Source: Lobosporangium transversale | Taxonomy: Eukaryota; Mortierellomycota; Mortierellomycetes; Mortierellales; Mortierellaceae | Assembly: GCF_002105155.1 (NCBI RefSeq) | Contig: NW_019028998.1 | Location: 62,001-126,000 of the forward strand | Length of the DNA: 64,000 nt | Direction of reading: 5' to 3' | Part shown: positions 50,562 to 61,660 of the stretch, one piece after another | How positions within the stretch are numbered: the first letter of the stretch is position 1 | Layout of the letters: each line of letters begins with the position of its first letter | The notes under the pieces: generated by a model | Seen by the model: only the letters and a program-made list of their open reading frames with translations | Databases searched by the model: none | Told to the model about the DNA's origin: nothing | Position numbers and translations under genes: made by a program

Positions 50562-52169
50562 ATGGACGTTATTTCAACCACTAGTTCGGCCGCTCCTGCT
50601 CCTGCATCAACCGATCTAAAACATCAGCAACCACCTCAACACTCCTTCAATCTTAAACAAGAATACTATGACGAAAATCTCAAACAGGAATACTATGAAG
50701 ACTCTCTACAACATTCACAACAACAACAACCACAGCCACAATATGATACCGATCAAGTCATTAAAAAAGTGCCAGCGTCAATCGAGGCAGAATCTATCTG
50801 TTCAGAACCAATCCCAGAAGCAGTACAGACAGAAGAACCAGGATCAACACCAGCAGGAACAACAGAGACGAATAAAAAAAAAGTCTCTTGGAAGACCAAG
50901 GCCTGGGATCTGTGGATGAAGAATTGGTTTCTTCTCGGACTAGTGGTTGTCATCATCCTTGCACGATACTTCCCAGGATGGGGTAGGACAGGTGGCCCCC
51001 TTCGTCCAGAGTACTCGGTCAAATACGGTATCACTGCATGTATCTTCTTACTCTCCGGTCTGTCACTCAAGACCAAAGATCTACTCACATCTGCTATGAA
51101 TTACCGCGCCCATCTGTTAATCCAATTGACCTCCTTCATTGCCATTCCCTTGGTGGTCAAGGCCATCACTGCCTTGGTCGGCCTATCGAGCTTCAATGTT
51201 ACTCTACTGGCCGGTATGGCCGTCACCTCCGCAACTCCCACCACAATCTCCTCAAATGTCGTCATGACCGCCAACGCCAATGGGAATGAGTCCTTGGCGT
51301 TGTTTAATGCAGCTCTAGGCAACTTGTTGGGCGTCTTTATTTCCCCGCTGATCGTCCTGGCACTCTTACATTCCACCGAACAAACACCCTCCGGAAGACA
51401 TGGACTGGATTACGCGACTATCTTGAGAGACCTTGGAACCACCATCTTGGTGCCTATCCTTGTTGGCCAAGTCTATCTGTACTTCTTTCCTAAAACCATC
51501 GTTTGGGCCAAGAAGAAGGTTCATTTCCCCACGTTGAACAGTTCATGTCTATTGATCTTGGTCTGGACCGTCTTCTGTGATGCATTCTACAACAACACCT
51601 TTGCATCCGTTACTGCAGGTGAAATCATTGCCATTGGAGCTCTACAAGCATTCATTTTCTGGATCATGACATTCTTTTTAGGGTTCGTAGCCCGTGTACG
51701 ACCTGCAAAGTTGCGGATTCTAAAAATTATGGATCTTAATCAACAGGCCAAGGATCAGCAAGAAGCTGAATTAGAAGAAGGTCAGGAACAGGATGACGAA
51801 TGGGCGGAGAAGGATTATTCTCATATTACACAGGGACTTTCTTTGCCCCGAACCGCGGCTCAAAAGTTTGCAGAACCCATATCGAAAGAAGATACGATTG
51901 CAATCATGTTCTGTGGTGCCACCAAATCTGTGGCAATGGGCATCCCGATGATCAAGATCCTTTACTCTAGTAGTACAGGCTCTGCACTGGCAGGTCTTTT
52001 GGCCACACCCTTGCTTATCTACCATGTGGAACAATTGTTCAGTGGCGCCTTCATGGTCGATTGGTTGAAAAAATGGGTCGGTCGTGGTGAGGAAACATTA
52101 GAGTCATTCGAGAAGAAGCCAAAAACAAAGACAAAGAAAGATAATACGGTCTCCGGTATTGGAGCCTAA
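50562..52169 (+). CDS. SBF-type transporter, Rch1 / SLC10A7 family
   Basis: Bile-acid:sodium-symporter-like membrane protein. Relatives are Candida/yeast Rch1, a negative regulator of cytosolic calcium at the plasma membrane, and animal SLC10A7. Single exon, 535 aa. The ATG at 50562 has context GACCATGG; the frame extends upstream only through poly(T)/poly(A) sequence. Residues 1-105 are a Gln/Pro-rich cytosolic tail with the short repeat LKQEYY. Then WKTKAWDLWMKNWFLLGLVV begins TM1, followed by PEYSVKYGITACIFLLSGLS, AGMAVTSATPTTISSNVVMT and ANGNESLALFNAALGNLLGV (the unwound-helix motifs). A hydrophilic loop of ~70 residues precedes SKEDTIAIMFCGATKSVAMG and GSALAGLLATPLLIYHVEQL. About ten TM segments are seen. 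It faces the H+-ATPase gene tail to tail. Confidence 0.92.
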   Translation: MDVISTTSSAAPAPASTDLKHQQPPQHSFNLKQEYYDENLKQEYYEDSLQHSQQQQPQPQYDTDQVIKKVPASIEAESICSEPIPEAVQTEEPGSTPAGTTETNKKKVSWKTKAWDLWMKNWFLLGLVVVIILARYFPGWGRTGGPLRPEYSVKYGITACIFLLSGLSLKTKDLLTSAMNYRAHLLIQLTSFIAIPLVVKAITALVGLSSFNVTLLAGMAVTSATPTTISSNVVMTANANGNESLALFNAALGNLLGVFISPLIVLALLHSTEQTPSGRHGLDYATILRDLGTTILVPILVGQVYLYFFPKTIVWAKKKVHFPTLNSSCLLILVWTVFCDAFYNNTFASVTAGEIIAIGALQAFIFWIMTFFLGFVARVRPAKLRILKIMDLNQQAKDQQEAELEEGQEQDDEWAEKDYSHITQGLSLPRTAAQKFAEPISKEDTIAIMFCGATKSVAMGIPMIKILYSSSTGSALAGLLATPLLIYHVEQLFSGAFMVDWLKKWVGRGEETLESFEKKPKTKTKKDNTVSGIGA

Positions 52170-52222
52170 CAGTCATAATAGAATGATTTGTAGGCCTCAG
52201 TGGTAGGAACGGAAGCAAGAAC

Positions 52223-52255
<33 letters not shown>

Positions 52256-52769
52256 GAAATAACCTCCTTATCATCAGTACTTAATAGACACTAATAGCTA
52301 ATATCTCTGTAGACCATTCATTACATTATATTATATTATACTCATAACTGTTTATGAAGCAACTATGCAAAATGTATTTACAAGCCTCTCTTCGTTCCTC
52401 CAAAACATTCATAAATGCTATACAAGCTGATGTACATGTACATGAACGTAAATACATGCCTTTGCATTGCGTTGTTTCCTTTTATTTTCCCACGCTTGAA
52501 ACGTTGGACGATGAACGAAATATCTTGTTTTACTTTGCTGCTTCTGCAAAATATTTCATTTCTTGTAACCTTGTAGTCGGCGATGATAAAACAAGTAATA
52601 AGATCAAGTATATTGATTACTATTTCAAGCATAGAAAGAGAAAGAGGAAGAGAAGAGAATGTATTATTACATTCAGATATAGATGTGTGGAAAATATAAA
52701 TAAAAACAAAATAACAAGGAAAAATATACATAGGCTATCTAACAGTGTCTACAAGATTCAGCAAAGGGT
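52170..52769. other. Convergent 3' spacer Rch1-like / H+-ATPase
   Basis: 600-base AT-rich region between two stops, with an A-rich (AAAAG)n-like tract at 52221-52260. It holds both 3' UTRs. No gene is supported. Confidence 0.5.
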
Positions 52770-55700
52770 CTACATGGAATCAACACTATTTCTTCCCCAC
52801 CCATCATCATATGCTGTTAACGGCGGGGGGATCTTTCCATCAGCATTCTGGAGAGCTACAATGACTTGAGTCTTCAGTCCTAACCGATAAACATGCTCAA
52901 TGTTCTGCCATACCCGTTTTTGTTGAATTGCCCTCTGCTTCCTCTTCTTCAACAAATGTCTCCGAGACCCAAATGGTGCACAAGCTAATGACTCTGACAT
53001 CACGGGCCAATACTTGAAGATTTGGACCTTGATCACGTCCAAGACTAAACAGGAGACAAGCGAGATTCCAAAGACTGCTAATGCTTGGAGCACAGGGACT
53101 GCAGGCGTGAGCCATCCAAAGATCACCATCAACAGCGCTATGGCCTGAGTCCCAATGATCACTACCAAAAACACCATGGATGGCATGTTTTCCCAAAAAT
53201 ACCCTGGCAGCCGTGTAGAAAAGATCAAGAAGTGAGGTGCAGATGAGATATGGAGATACATGATCGAATCCAATCGACGATCCACTCCTTCACCATCTGC
53301 CTCTGGATGTGGGAAATAATTAAACGTGTTCCAGAAATAATAGAAATGACCAAACGACAGTGCTGTCAAAAGGAGACCCAAAAAACAGGACATGAAAATC
53401 AGTCGACCCACACGCCATTTATCAGGCTTAACCGATACCTGAGCATTATCAACAGCGATAACTAGAGTCGCAGCATCGTTGAGGATACAAATCAAAATCA
53501 AGAGATTTGCAGGCAAGGTCCAATCATATGCCAGGACAACCACAAAGAAGAAAATCAAAAAATGGACAGTCGAGGTGATTCTGTAGAGTGCATACGATTG
53601 TATGCGTTGGAAAATCGCCCTGGATGCCAAGATACCCTCGACAATGGTTGCCAGCCCTGGAGCCATCAAAACAATATCAGCTGCAGATCGGGCCGCATCT
53701 GTGCATCCTTGCACTGCAATACCAACATTAGCTCTCTTGAGCGCTGGTGCATCATTGACACCATCGCCTGTCATGCCAACTAGCAATCCTCGCTTCTGTA
53801 AGATTTCCACGATCCTGTATTTATGCTCTGGTATCACTTCCGCAAACCCGTCTGCCTTGTAAACCTGCTCTGATTGATCATGCTCTGTTGCGTCTGGATT
53901 GCTGATGTGGCTAGCGTCCAAAATGACCTGCCCGAGCCCTAGTCGTCGAGAGACTTCTTTGGCAATGATCTGTTGATCCCCAGTCACCATCTTGACAGCG
54001 ATGCCCATCCTTTGACACCGTTCAATTGTCTCTGCAGAATCTGGTCGTGGTGGATCCAACAAGCTGATCAGGCCAACAAGTTGCCATTTATCCCGTGTCC
54101 CTGCCACTGTACGGGCTACACCCAGAGCACGAAGGCCTCTCTTTGCCATTGAAACATATGCCCTCACTGCAGCGTCATCGCCCCCAACCATCCTGATGAT
54201 CACCTGGGGTGCACCTTTGGCCACCAAGAAAGTTGTGTCATTCGTAGTGTTCGTCACTGTTGCCTGTGTATATTTGACAACCGGGTTAAACGGCAAGAAC
54301 TCATTGATATCAAAGCCTGGAACTTTGTTTGTTTGTGACACAGGACGGTTCCTGAGCAAGGACACCTGGTGTTCTGCTGCAGACCGAACTGCGAGTTCAA
54401 TTGGATCTCTTGCTCCAAATTCTGAAGCCAAATATGAATAGAGCAGGAGATCCTCAGCAGAGTAGCCATCGCAAAGATAAGGCTCGTCAAACGTCAGCTC
54501 ATTCATGGTCAAGGTCCCTGTTTTGTCTGAGCAAAGGATCGAGAGTGCTGACATCTCTTCAACAGCGGCTAATCTCTTGACGATGACCTTTTTTGATGCC
54601 AATCCTCGTGCGCCCACTGCCATGGTGACTGCACATACTGTAGGTAGCCCTACAGGGATGGCGGCAACTGCCAAGATCAAGACAGGGCCTAGGATTTTGA
54701 GAACCTGGCCGCGAACAGGGTCATTGCGGAATGTGATGAATTGAAAGATGATGATCAAGACAACAAGGATGAATGTAAACAAGATCAAAAAGTTGCCAAT
54801 CCTGCCAATGACTTTTTGAAAATGGCTTTCGTCCTGTCAAATCGGAAATATATATACATATAAATGGGAATTGAGAAGAGTAAACGGTCAGTTTTGATTT
54901 TTCAAAATTGTATTATTCAAGTACTTTTTTTTTTTTTTTTTTTTTTTTTTAATTCTTTTTTCCTTTCTTTTACCTTAGTGTTGGCCGTCAAGTGTGCTGC
55001 GACTCCAATATATGTCTTACTTCCAGTCTTGGTGACAATAGCCATTTGTTGCCCTTGTTTGACAATTGTGGATGAATAGACCTCATCTCCTTTTTTCTTA
55101 TGCGAGGGCAAAGCTTCTCCTGTCAGGGATGATTGATCAATCAAGAGGTCGCTTCCAGGCTCTACACCGGATGCACCGATGCCCAATAACCGTGCATCTG
55201 CTGGGACAATATCACCAAGACGAAGCACGATCACATCTCCTGGAACCAATACAGAGGCATCCAGTTCCTGTAAGCTTCCATCTCTCCAGCATCGAGTCTT
55301 CAAGGCCAATGTCTGTCTAAGAGCATCAACGGCGGATTCAGCGCGTGCTTCTTCCACATATCCAATAATTGCATTAGTAAACAATAGACCCAAAATAATA
55401 GCAAAGTTGAGCCAATCCTATAGGGATGATACAAAGAGAAGAAAGGATATATTAGAGGTTGTTGTACATGTGTTTGAAGTTTTTTTTTTTTTTTTGTCAA
55501 ACAAACAAACAAGCAAACGAGCACTGCCTCGTCCCTTGTACACATTATTGTATGTCCAAAAAAAAAAAAAATCCAGCCTCAGTTTAGATAAGCCAAAAAT
55601 GCTTCCAACCACTTGTCTGAAAAATATGTATACAAAAAAAGAGTACACGGCCCAATCTTTTCTTCGGATCACTTTTTTTTTTTTTTTTTTTTTTCAACTT

Positions 55701-56071
55701 ACCTTGACGATCACAGAGATTATACATGCTAGTTCAATCAAGAAGGCAATAGGACCTGAAAAATAGCTCAAGAATTTTAGGATCTTGCTATCCTTGACTT
55801 CCACTAATTCATTGGGTCCAAAGGTTCGTAACCTTTGTGAGGCTTGTTCTGTCGTCAAGCCCTTCATTGGATCTGTCCTTAATAGATCTTCCAGCTCTAT
55901 ATCTCTTCCTTTCTCTTTCCCAATCTTGACATGCATATGCATATGCGTATCCACAGGACGAGAAAATGAATCTGATCGTGCTCGTGATGCTCCATCTTCT
56001 AAAGAATCATGATCACGTAGAGGAGCAGTAACTCCATCGGATTCATTTAGCTCCTTGTATCCGCGCATCAT
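52770..56071 (-). CDS. PMA1: Plasma-membrane H+-ATPase (P3A-type)
   Basis: Proton pump that builds the membrane potential driving nutrient uptake. Exons 56071..55703, 55417..54974, 54833..52770; 958 aa. The N-tail is hydrophilic (GLTTEQASQRLRTFGPNELV starts the conserved core). TM1-2 follow (LSYFSGPIAFLIELACIISV, LNFAIILGLLFTNAIIGYVE). The actuator domain has LIDQSSLTGEALP (TGE loop). TM4 shows LAVAAIPVGLPTVCAV; the phosphorylated Asp is at about 374 in CSDKTGTLTMNELTF. VAKGAP, DPPRPDSAETI, KMVTGDQQIIAKE and GMTGDGVNDAPALKRANVGI complete the P and N domains. ILNDAATLVIAVDNA in TM6 is typical of P3A pumps. The C-terminal basic tail (LLKKRKQRAIQQKRVWQNIE) may be regulatory. An adjacent ATG codon at 56068 makes the exact first Met uncertain by one residue. 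Confidence 0.96.
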
Positions 56072-56299
56072 GCTCGATCCCCGATCTTTGTGAATATCCG
56101 TAGAATGATTCTGCTTTTACTAAAACAATATGATGGAAATGTAAAGGGCGTGAATGTTTGATTTGAATACAATACAATATATATTTGTATATATGAATAT
56201 ATGTGTATAGACTCTGCATTGTAAAGCACATTGGTGGATACCTCCTCCGTTGAATGTTTAGAATGAGCAAATGGATGAATCAAAGCATCAATGAGGAAG

Positions 56300-56333
<34 letters not shown>

Positions 56334-56454
56334 AAGAAAGAAATGAAGTTGAGCTTAAAAGAGAGACAAGGTAACGAGGCAGAGAATAAGAGTATGTGAA
56401 AGGGACAGAACGAAAAGGGAAAGAGAGAACGAGAGAATGGAGAAAAAGAGGAAA

Positions 56455-57472
56455 GGCGATTGTTCGGACCTCGTATGAAACTGTATAAACATCTGAACAT
56501 TGCCACATGCCATTGGCCTATCTGCGTCCCTTAAACAACATGTTTAACATACAAATGAACTTTTTGCAAGTGGATGTATCAATGCTTCGACAAACATGTA
56601 ACCTTTGATGACAACGTCACAGCTCTTGGACTTTGGAAAACGGGAAACATTTGTGTTTCTACGTAGCAACAGGCATAGCTTCAAAAAGTTCGTCCTCAAG
56701 GAACAAATCCTATATCCTTCATTGCTCAAAAGAGACGATCTGTCTTTTTCTGCGCCCCAAAAGTATGCCACAATCCTATTGGAGCGTTCAGAGGCAATGT
56801 TTGCCTCTTGGTTCGAGGATTAGCAGGCTTTCAGTCAAGTTTTATTGTTTTGAACAACACAGTGAATCCTGTCCCTTCTAAGTAATCGCCACTATTCAAG
56901 GGATTCTGCTAAATACGGTTAAATCAAGGGAGGTTTGGGAAACCAACAGGTATGGAGCAGTCGCCAAAAGGGAAGAGGGGCGCATTGTTCGGGCTTTCCT
57001 CTGCATACGCACTGCCACTGGGCACGTTCTTCCGCTTCTCCTCTTTGCCCATTGGCGACTGTTCGATGCTTGTTGGTTTTCCAAATCTGCTTTGATTTCA
57101 CCATAGTTTAGCGGAATTGATTAGCATCCCCTGAATAGCTGCCATCCAAAGGGACTAACTTCGAATGGACAGGATTTACTGTGTTGTTCAAAACAATAAA
57201 ACTTGACTGAAAGTCTGCTAATCCTCAAACTATGAGGCAAATAATGCCTCTGAACGCTTCAATAGGATTATGGCGAACTTTTGGGGTGCTTCCACAATCC
57301 AAGGACTGTGATGTAGCCATTAAATGTTACATGTTTGTCGAAGCATTGGCACATCCCTTGCAAAAGTTCAGATGTATGCTAGGAATATTGTTTAAGGGAC
57401 GTAGAGTAGTCAATGACATGTGGTGGTGTTCAGGTGTTTATACAGTATCATATGGAGTCCGAACAGTCGCCA
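56455..57472. repeat. ~1 kb imperfect palindrome (foldback-type element)
   Basis: The left half, read in reverse complement, matches the right half along its whole length. Pairs seen: GGCGATTGTTCGGAC near 56455 with GTCCGAACAGTCGCC near 57458; TGCTTCGACAAACATGTAAC near 56583 with GTTACATGTTTGTCGAAGCA near 57327; CAGTCAAGTTTTATTGTTTT near 56831 with AAAACAATAAAACTTGACTG near 57192; AACCAACAGG near 56941 with TGTTGGTTTT near 57071. The axis is near 56965-57010. The two arms differ by scattered changes and indels. There is no transposase. It is either a foldback/MITE-like element or an inverted duplication; transcripts would form a long hairpin. Confidence 0.75.
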
Positions 57473-57497
57473 TTGGTGTAACAGCCACTCTGTCACA

Positions 57498-57616
57498 ACT
57501 TTATTTTATTTTTTATTTTATATTTTATTTTATATTTTATTTTATTTTATTTTTTATTTTATTTTATATTTTAATATTTTATTTAATATTTTATTTTAAT
57601 ATTTTATTTTTTATTC
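57498..57616. repeat. TTTTA-type microsatellite
   Basis: Tandem TTTTA and TTTTAT/TTTAATA units of variable length, just right of the palindrome and close to the 3' end of the uroporphyrinogen decarboxylase gene. Confidence 0.85.
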
Positions 57617-57713
57617 TGGAATCAATGTAATACATATTATGATTCTAATGCAAATACAACCAACATTAGGAAAAAAAAAAAAAAAAAAAAAAAAAAGAAA
57701 CTTGTCTAGCACT

Positions 57714-58597
57714 CTAATTCTTATTAGCTTTCTCCTCCTCTGCTGCAACCTCCAGTCCAACACGGTGAACTGTCTTCAAGAACAAGCCCATGGCCTCAAC
57801 AGGAACGGAAGGTAAAATTCCATGGCCAAGATTAGCAATGTATCGTCCTGTCGATCCAAATCCACGGACCATCCTCTCAACTGCTGCAACGATCGCCTCA
57901 TCCCCTCCATACAACAGGTTAGGATCCATGTTGCCCTGTAATGTGACACGGCCCTTTGTGATCGCTTTAGCTGCCTTGGGATCGTGAGTCCAGTCCAAAG
58001 AGACGGCCTCGTATCCAATCTCGGATAATTGCTCAAGAGCGTACCATGATCCCTTCGCAAACACAGTCATGGGCACTGCCTCGGACCCCAATTCGGCCTT
58101 GACTCGCTTTGCGATCTGAGCCAGATAAGGGAGCGAGAACAATTCAAAGTCATGGGGACTAAGCTCTCCTCCCCAAGATTCAAACACTTGCAACATCTAA
58201 GTCATTTTGCATTAACAATGGCATTGAGTAAGTTAGGAATGCCAGTGGATAATACCCTTTTTTTTTTTTTTTTTGAAGTTGTTTGTATTATAATCAGAGT
58301 GTAAAAAGTTACAACCTCGTTTCTTCTTCTTCCATCCTTACCTGAGCACCAGCATGAACTTGTCCGACCAAGAAGTTGACGCACACGTCTGTAATGCGCT
58401 GCAAAAGATCGTGTGAAGTCTTGGGGTGCTTGAAGATCCATTCTTTGGCCTTTGAAAGAGTCTTGCTTCCGCCACCCTCAACCATATAAGCCTATTATTT
58501 TATCAGATAATACACAGAAACGTTAGCATTCATAAATTCATAAAATAAATAGATAAATAGATAAGTAGATAAATAGATAAGTAGATAAATAGTAGTA

Positions 58598-58630
<33 letters not shown>

Positions 58631-59141
58631 GCCAAAGCTTTACCATCAATGTCCATGGGGCACCCACAAAGCCAATCAAAGGAACACGCCCGTCCAGAGC
58701 ATGTCGTGTCATTGTAATGGCATCAAACACATACTGAAGCTCTTTATGAACATCCACATTCTGATTCAACTTGCTGATATCTTCTGGAAGGACCAATGGT
58801 TCAGGGAAATGAGGTCCCTTCCCAGGAACCATCTCCACAGTCATTCCCAATGCCTGGGGCACCACCAAAATGTCTGAAAAGATGATCGAGGCGTCCAAAA
58901 GACCGTCGTAGCGATCAATGGGCTGCAATGTTACTTTGGTTGCCAACTCGGGTGTACGGCAGATCTTGAAGAAATCATGCTCGACGCGTTCAGCACGGAA
59001 TTCTGGTTAAACAAATAAAAAAACAAACAATCAAGTAAATAAACAATCAAATCAAAGCACATTGATCTTGTGTTTTACCAATGTCAAGGCGTTAGGACAA
59101 TTGGAACAAAAAAGAAAATCGGAATGAAGGGAATTAGATCG

Positions 59142-59172
<31 letters not shown>

Positions 59173-59472
59173 CCTTCTTCTTCTTCTTCTTCTTCTTCTT
59201 TCTAGAATGAATAAACAGATTAGACAGAATGAATGAAGAAAAGGTTGGGATGGAGGAGGAAGAAAAAGACGATGGCATTGGCACGAAAGTATGTGTGAAT
59301 GTAACACTGGAGGTGTTCATTTTTTTTTTTTTTTTTTTTTTTTTCTGTTACCAGGCAAATATCGGCCCGCCTGTCGCATAACCCAGACAGGAGCACGCTC
59401 GGTCTTCTCTCCACGTGCAGCCCTGAGGATCAAGTCGTTCTTGAGGGGAGGAAATGGTTTTGAAGCAGACAT
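57714..59472 (-). CDS. HEM12: Uroporphyrinogen decarboxylase
   Basis: Fifth enzyme of haem biosynthesis: decarboxylates the four acetate side chains of uroporphyrinogen III to coproporphyrinogen III in the cytosol, without cofactor. Exons 59472..59352, 59002..58644, 58491..58342, 58196..57714; 370 aa, full length. The N-terminal signature [17 protein letters not shown] spans the first intron; the Arg residues and the downstream Asp in [17 protein letters not shown] line the active site. Further family blocks are [62 protein letters not shown] and [17 protein letters not shown]. Introns carry long A/T runs, including an A16 tract on the coding strand next to the donor of intron 1. Confidence 0.97.
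58548..58628. repeat. GATAAATA / AAT simple repeat in intron 2 of HEM12
   Basis: GATAAATA/GATAAGTA units run into TAG and then (AAT)n, inside the second intron of the uroporphyrinogen decarboxylase gene (minus strand). Confidence 0.9.
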
Positions 59473-60155
59473 GTTGGTTTTTAAAGAAGGAGAAGAATGA
59501 AAGGGAAAAAAAAAAAAAAAAAGGGAGAAAGAAAGAGAAGATTTTGTCGATGATGCTCCGTTCAAAAGGACTCTTTTTTCTTCTTCTTCTTCAATTAATC
59601 AAAGTTACACGCACAAAAAAAAAAAAAAAAAAAAAAAAAAAAGCGGAGCAAGAAAAGTTGCGCTTCTCCGGTCTGCATCGCATTGAGTAAGGAAATGCAT
59701 GCCACGTTCAAAGAAAAAGACCTGACACAGACACAGCAGTAATACAAAGTTGGATAACAAGAGATTGCAATATTGATAAATGCTCTCTTCTCCCTTCATG
59801 GATGCATCTGCGCATTTATCCTCTCTTTATCTCTTCCCTCTTCTTCCTCGGCTCACGGCATTCAGTGATGTATACTGAACTCAGCCCAATGAATCATCTC
59901 TGTCCGCAAAGTAAAGAGCAAAGTGCGTTATGAACTCTCTCTACTGCTTTTTTTTTTTTTTTTTTTTTTTTTTACTTGAATTAAAGCAAATTAAAATCAT
60001 GGTAGAAAAGCAATCCTCCAATCTCATGTCTTCTTGGATCAGTCATTTTTTTTTTTTTTTTTTTTCTTTGTTATTGTATGCTTTACTTTTTCCTTGACCA
60101 TGTCACCTTTGATCCATTTCTAATTTGGCTTTATTATTTTTATCTTCCTCACTCT
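59473..60155. other. Spacer upstream of HEM12
   Basis: AT-rich with A16 (about 59505), A26 (about 59617), T23 (about 59950) and T20 (about 60046) runs and short CTT repeats. It holds the HEM12 promoter and the 3' UTR of the next leftward gene. No gene is seen. Confidence 0.5.
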
Positions 60156-60684
60156 TTACGTTGACCTTCTCCTGCTCTGTTCGTCACCATCACTGTTATC
60201 TTCTTCATCATCGTCACGATACCGAGCATTGACTCCACCCATCATTTCTTGTCCCTCCTCTTCCTCTTCGTCATCCTCATCCTCATCCAGATATCGATTC
60301 TGCCTTGATATGGGCTTCAACAACCTAGAACCAGCTGTCATATTCTCCATCTCCTCTTCATGATATTCATTCCCATCTTCATCTCCATCTCCATCTCCTC
60401 CATCTAATCCGTCCTCATAACCTTCCCCATGAAACTGGGCTTCCAGATCTTCCCATTCAAGTCCTGTCGCGCCTTCAAGATCATCATCCGACAACGCAAT
60501 GGGCCCTCGACGTCCTATACCCAGTCCATTCCTATCACTGTTATCTCCGCCAAAAAGCTGTAGTTGGATATTGAGATTACGAGGAAGTAATGTTGATGCT
60601 CGTCGGAAACAAAAAACGAGTCCTAGTAATGAACAAATGGTCACTATTACTGACTAATACATATTTGTACAAATATATTATAGG

Positions 60685-60722
<38 letters not shown>

Positions 60723-61028
60723 CAAGATTAGCTTATAGACATCCTTCAAAGCGTTTATGTATATCCAAATTTGTACAGATAAACTTTACAAAGCCCATGC
60801 CCCAAGTCGGATCATCGTCGTGTAGCGCGTCTAAAACATTTATATGTTTATATAAAAAAAATATACATGTATAATTTAAATATCGAAAAAAGGAATCGAT
60901 TAATTTTTACTTGACGAAAAACGAGTCACTTTTTTTTTTTTTGCGCCCCTAGCTTCTGTAGTTAAAAAAGAAAGTACTCCCGCAGCATTACTTGGCACGA
61001 TGGCTGAATCTGAACGAGTGTACGACAT
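60156..61028 (-). CDS. Small single-pass membrane protein with acidic tail
   Basis: I do not recognise the family. Exons 61028..60911, 60830..60790 (41 nt) and 60653..60156; 218 aa. Phases match at both junctions and splice sites are GT-AG. The N-terminus is MSYTRSDSAIVPSNAAGVLS with a Lys-rich patch. Exon 2 encodes ALHDDDPTWGMGF, and exon 3 opens with the membrane segment SVIVTICSLLGLVFCF. Next comes RRASTLLPRNLNIQLQLFGG, then a strongly acidic low-complexity tail (GLEWEDLEAQFHGEGYEDG, DEDEDDEEEEEGQEMM) ending in SRRRST. It is probably a tail-in-cytosol protein of an inner membrane (inference). The first exon is less certain than the other two because its 3' end passes through an A12 run. 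Confidence 0.55.
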
Positions 61029-61660
61029 ATAAAATGTAGGGAAAAAAAAAATAGGAAGAGAAAAGGCGCAAGACTGTTGGTAATGAACGAATGAGACTCG
61101 AATGAGTTTAATAAAGTAATAAAAAAATAAAAAAAAATAAAAAAAAGTAGAAAAAGGCGATGTTAGGAAACAAAAAGTTTTGAAGGCGCAAAAAAAAAAC
61201 GGTTGGCTCAAGTAGAAAAGTCGACTCTTCCATGACCCCTTAATGTTACATACAAGTACAGATGCAGATGCAGATGCAGATGCCTGATTAAAAGCAGCAT
61301 ATAAAAAAACATAAAAACCACCACCAAAAAAAAAAAAAAAAAAAAAAAAAACCATCTCTGCTTTATTTTGTAAGAGTCGATCTTCTAACTAGCTACTAAA
61401 TGCTGGGGGGGGGGGGGGGGAAGGGAGGGGAAAGCCTTTTTTCTTTCCTTTACTACTTCATCATCTCATTGATCTCCTGGGGCTGGTGTCTCTGGCCAAT
61501 AAAATGTCTACTATACACGTCCAATGCAGTGAAGGGAAAATAACGTAAAAAAAAAAAAAAGAAAGAAAGAAATGTAAAAAGAATAAAGGAAAAAGGAAAT
61601 AAAGAGTTGATTCTTAATACCGTTTCTAGTCCGCGCAACACGACATCTTTAGGCCACTTT
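61029..61660. other. Spacer between the CK2-beta stop and the small membrane gene start
   Basis: No gene. It contains A-rich tracts, a GATGCA repeat (about 61259-61283), an A27 run near 61325, the G16 run and purine-rich sequence. Confidence 0.5.
61405..61420. repeat. Poly(G) run of 16
   Basis: Uninterrupted G16 followed by AAGGGAGGGG. It is the only long G/C homopolymer in a window where all other runs are A or T, and it lies downstream of the CK2-beta stop. Confidence 0.9.

Larger units (their letters stand above)
56072..57713. other. Spacer with A37 run, palindromic element and TTTTA repeats
   Basis: 1.6 kb without a cellular gene. It contains an A37 run at 56294-56330, the palindromic element described separately, a (TTTTA/TTTTAT)n tract at about 57498-57616 and an A27 run at about 57670. 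Confidence 0.6.
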
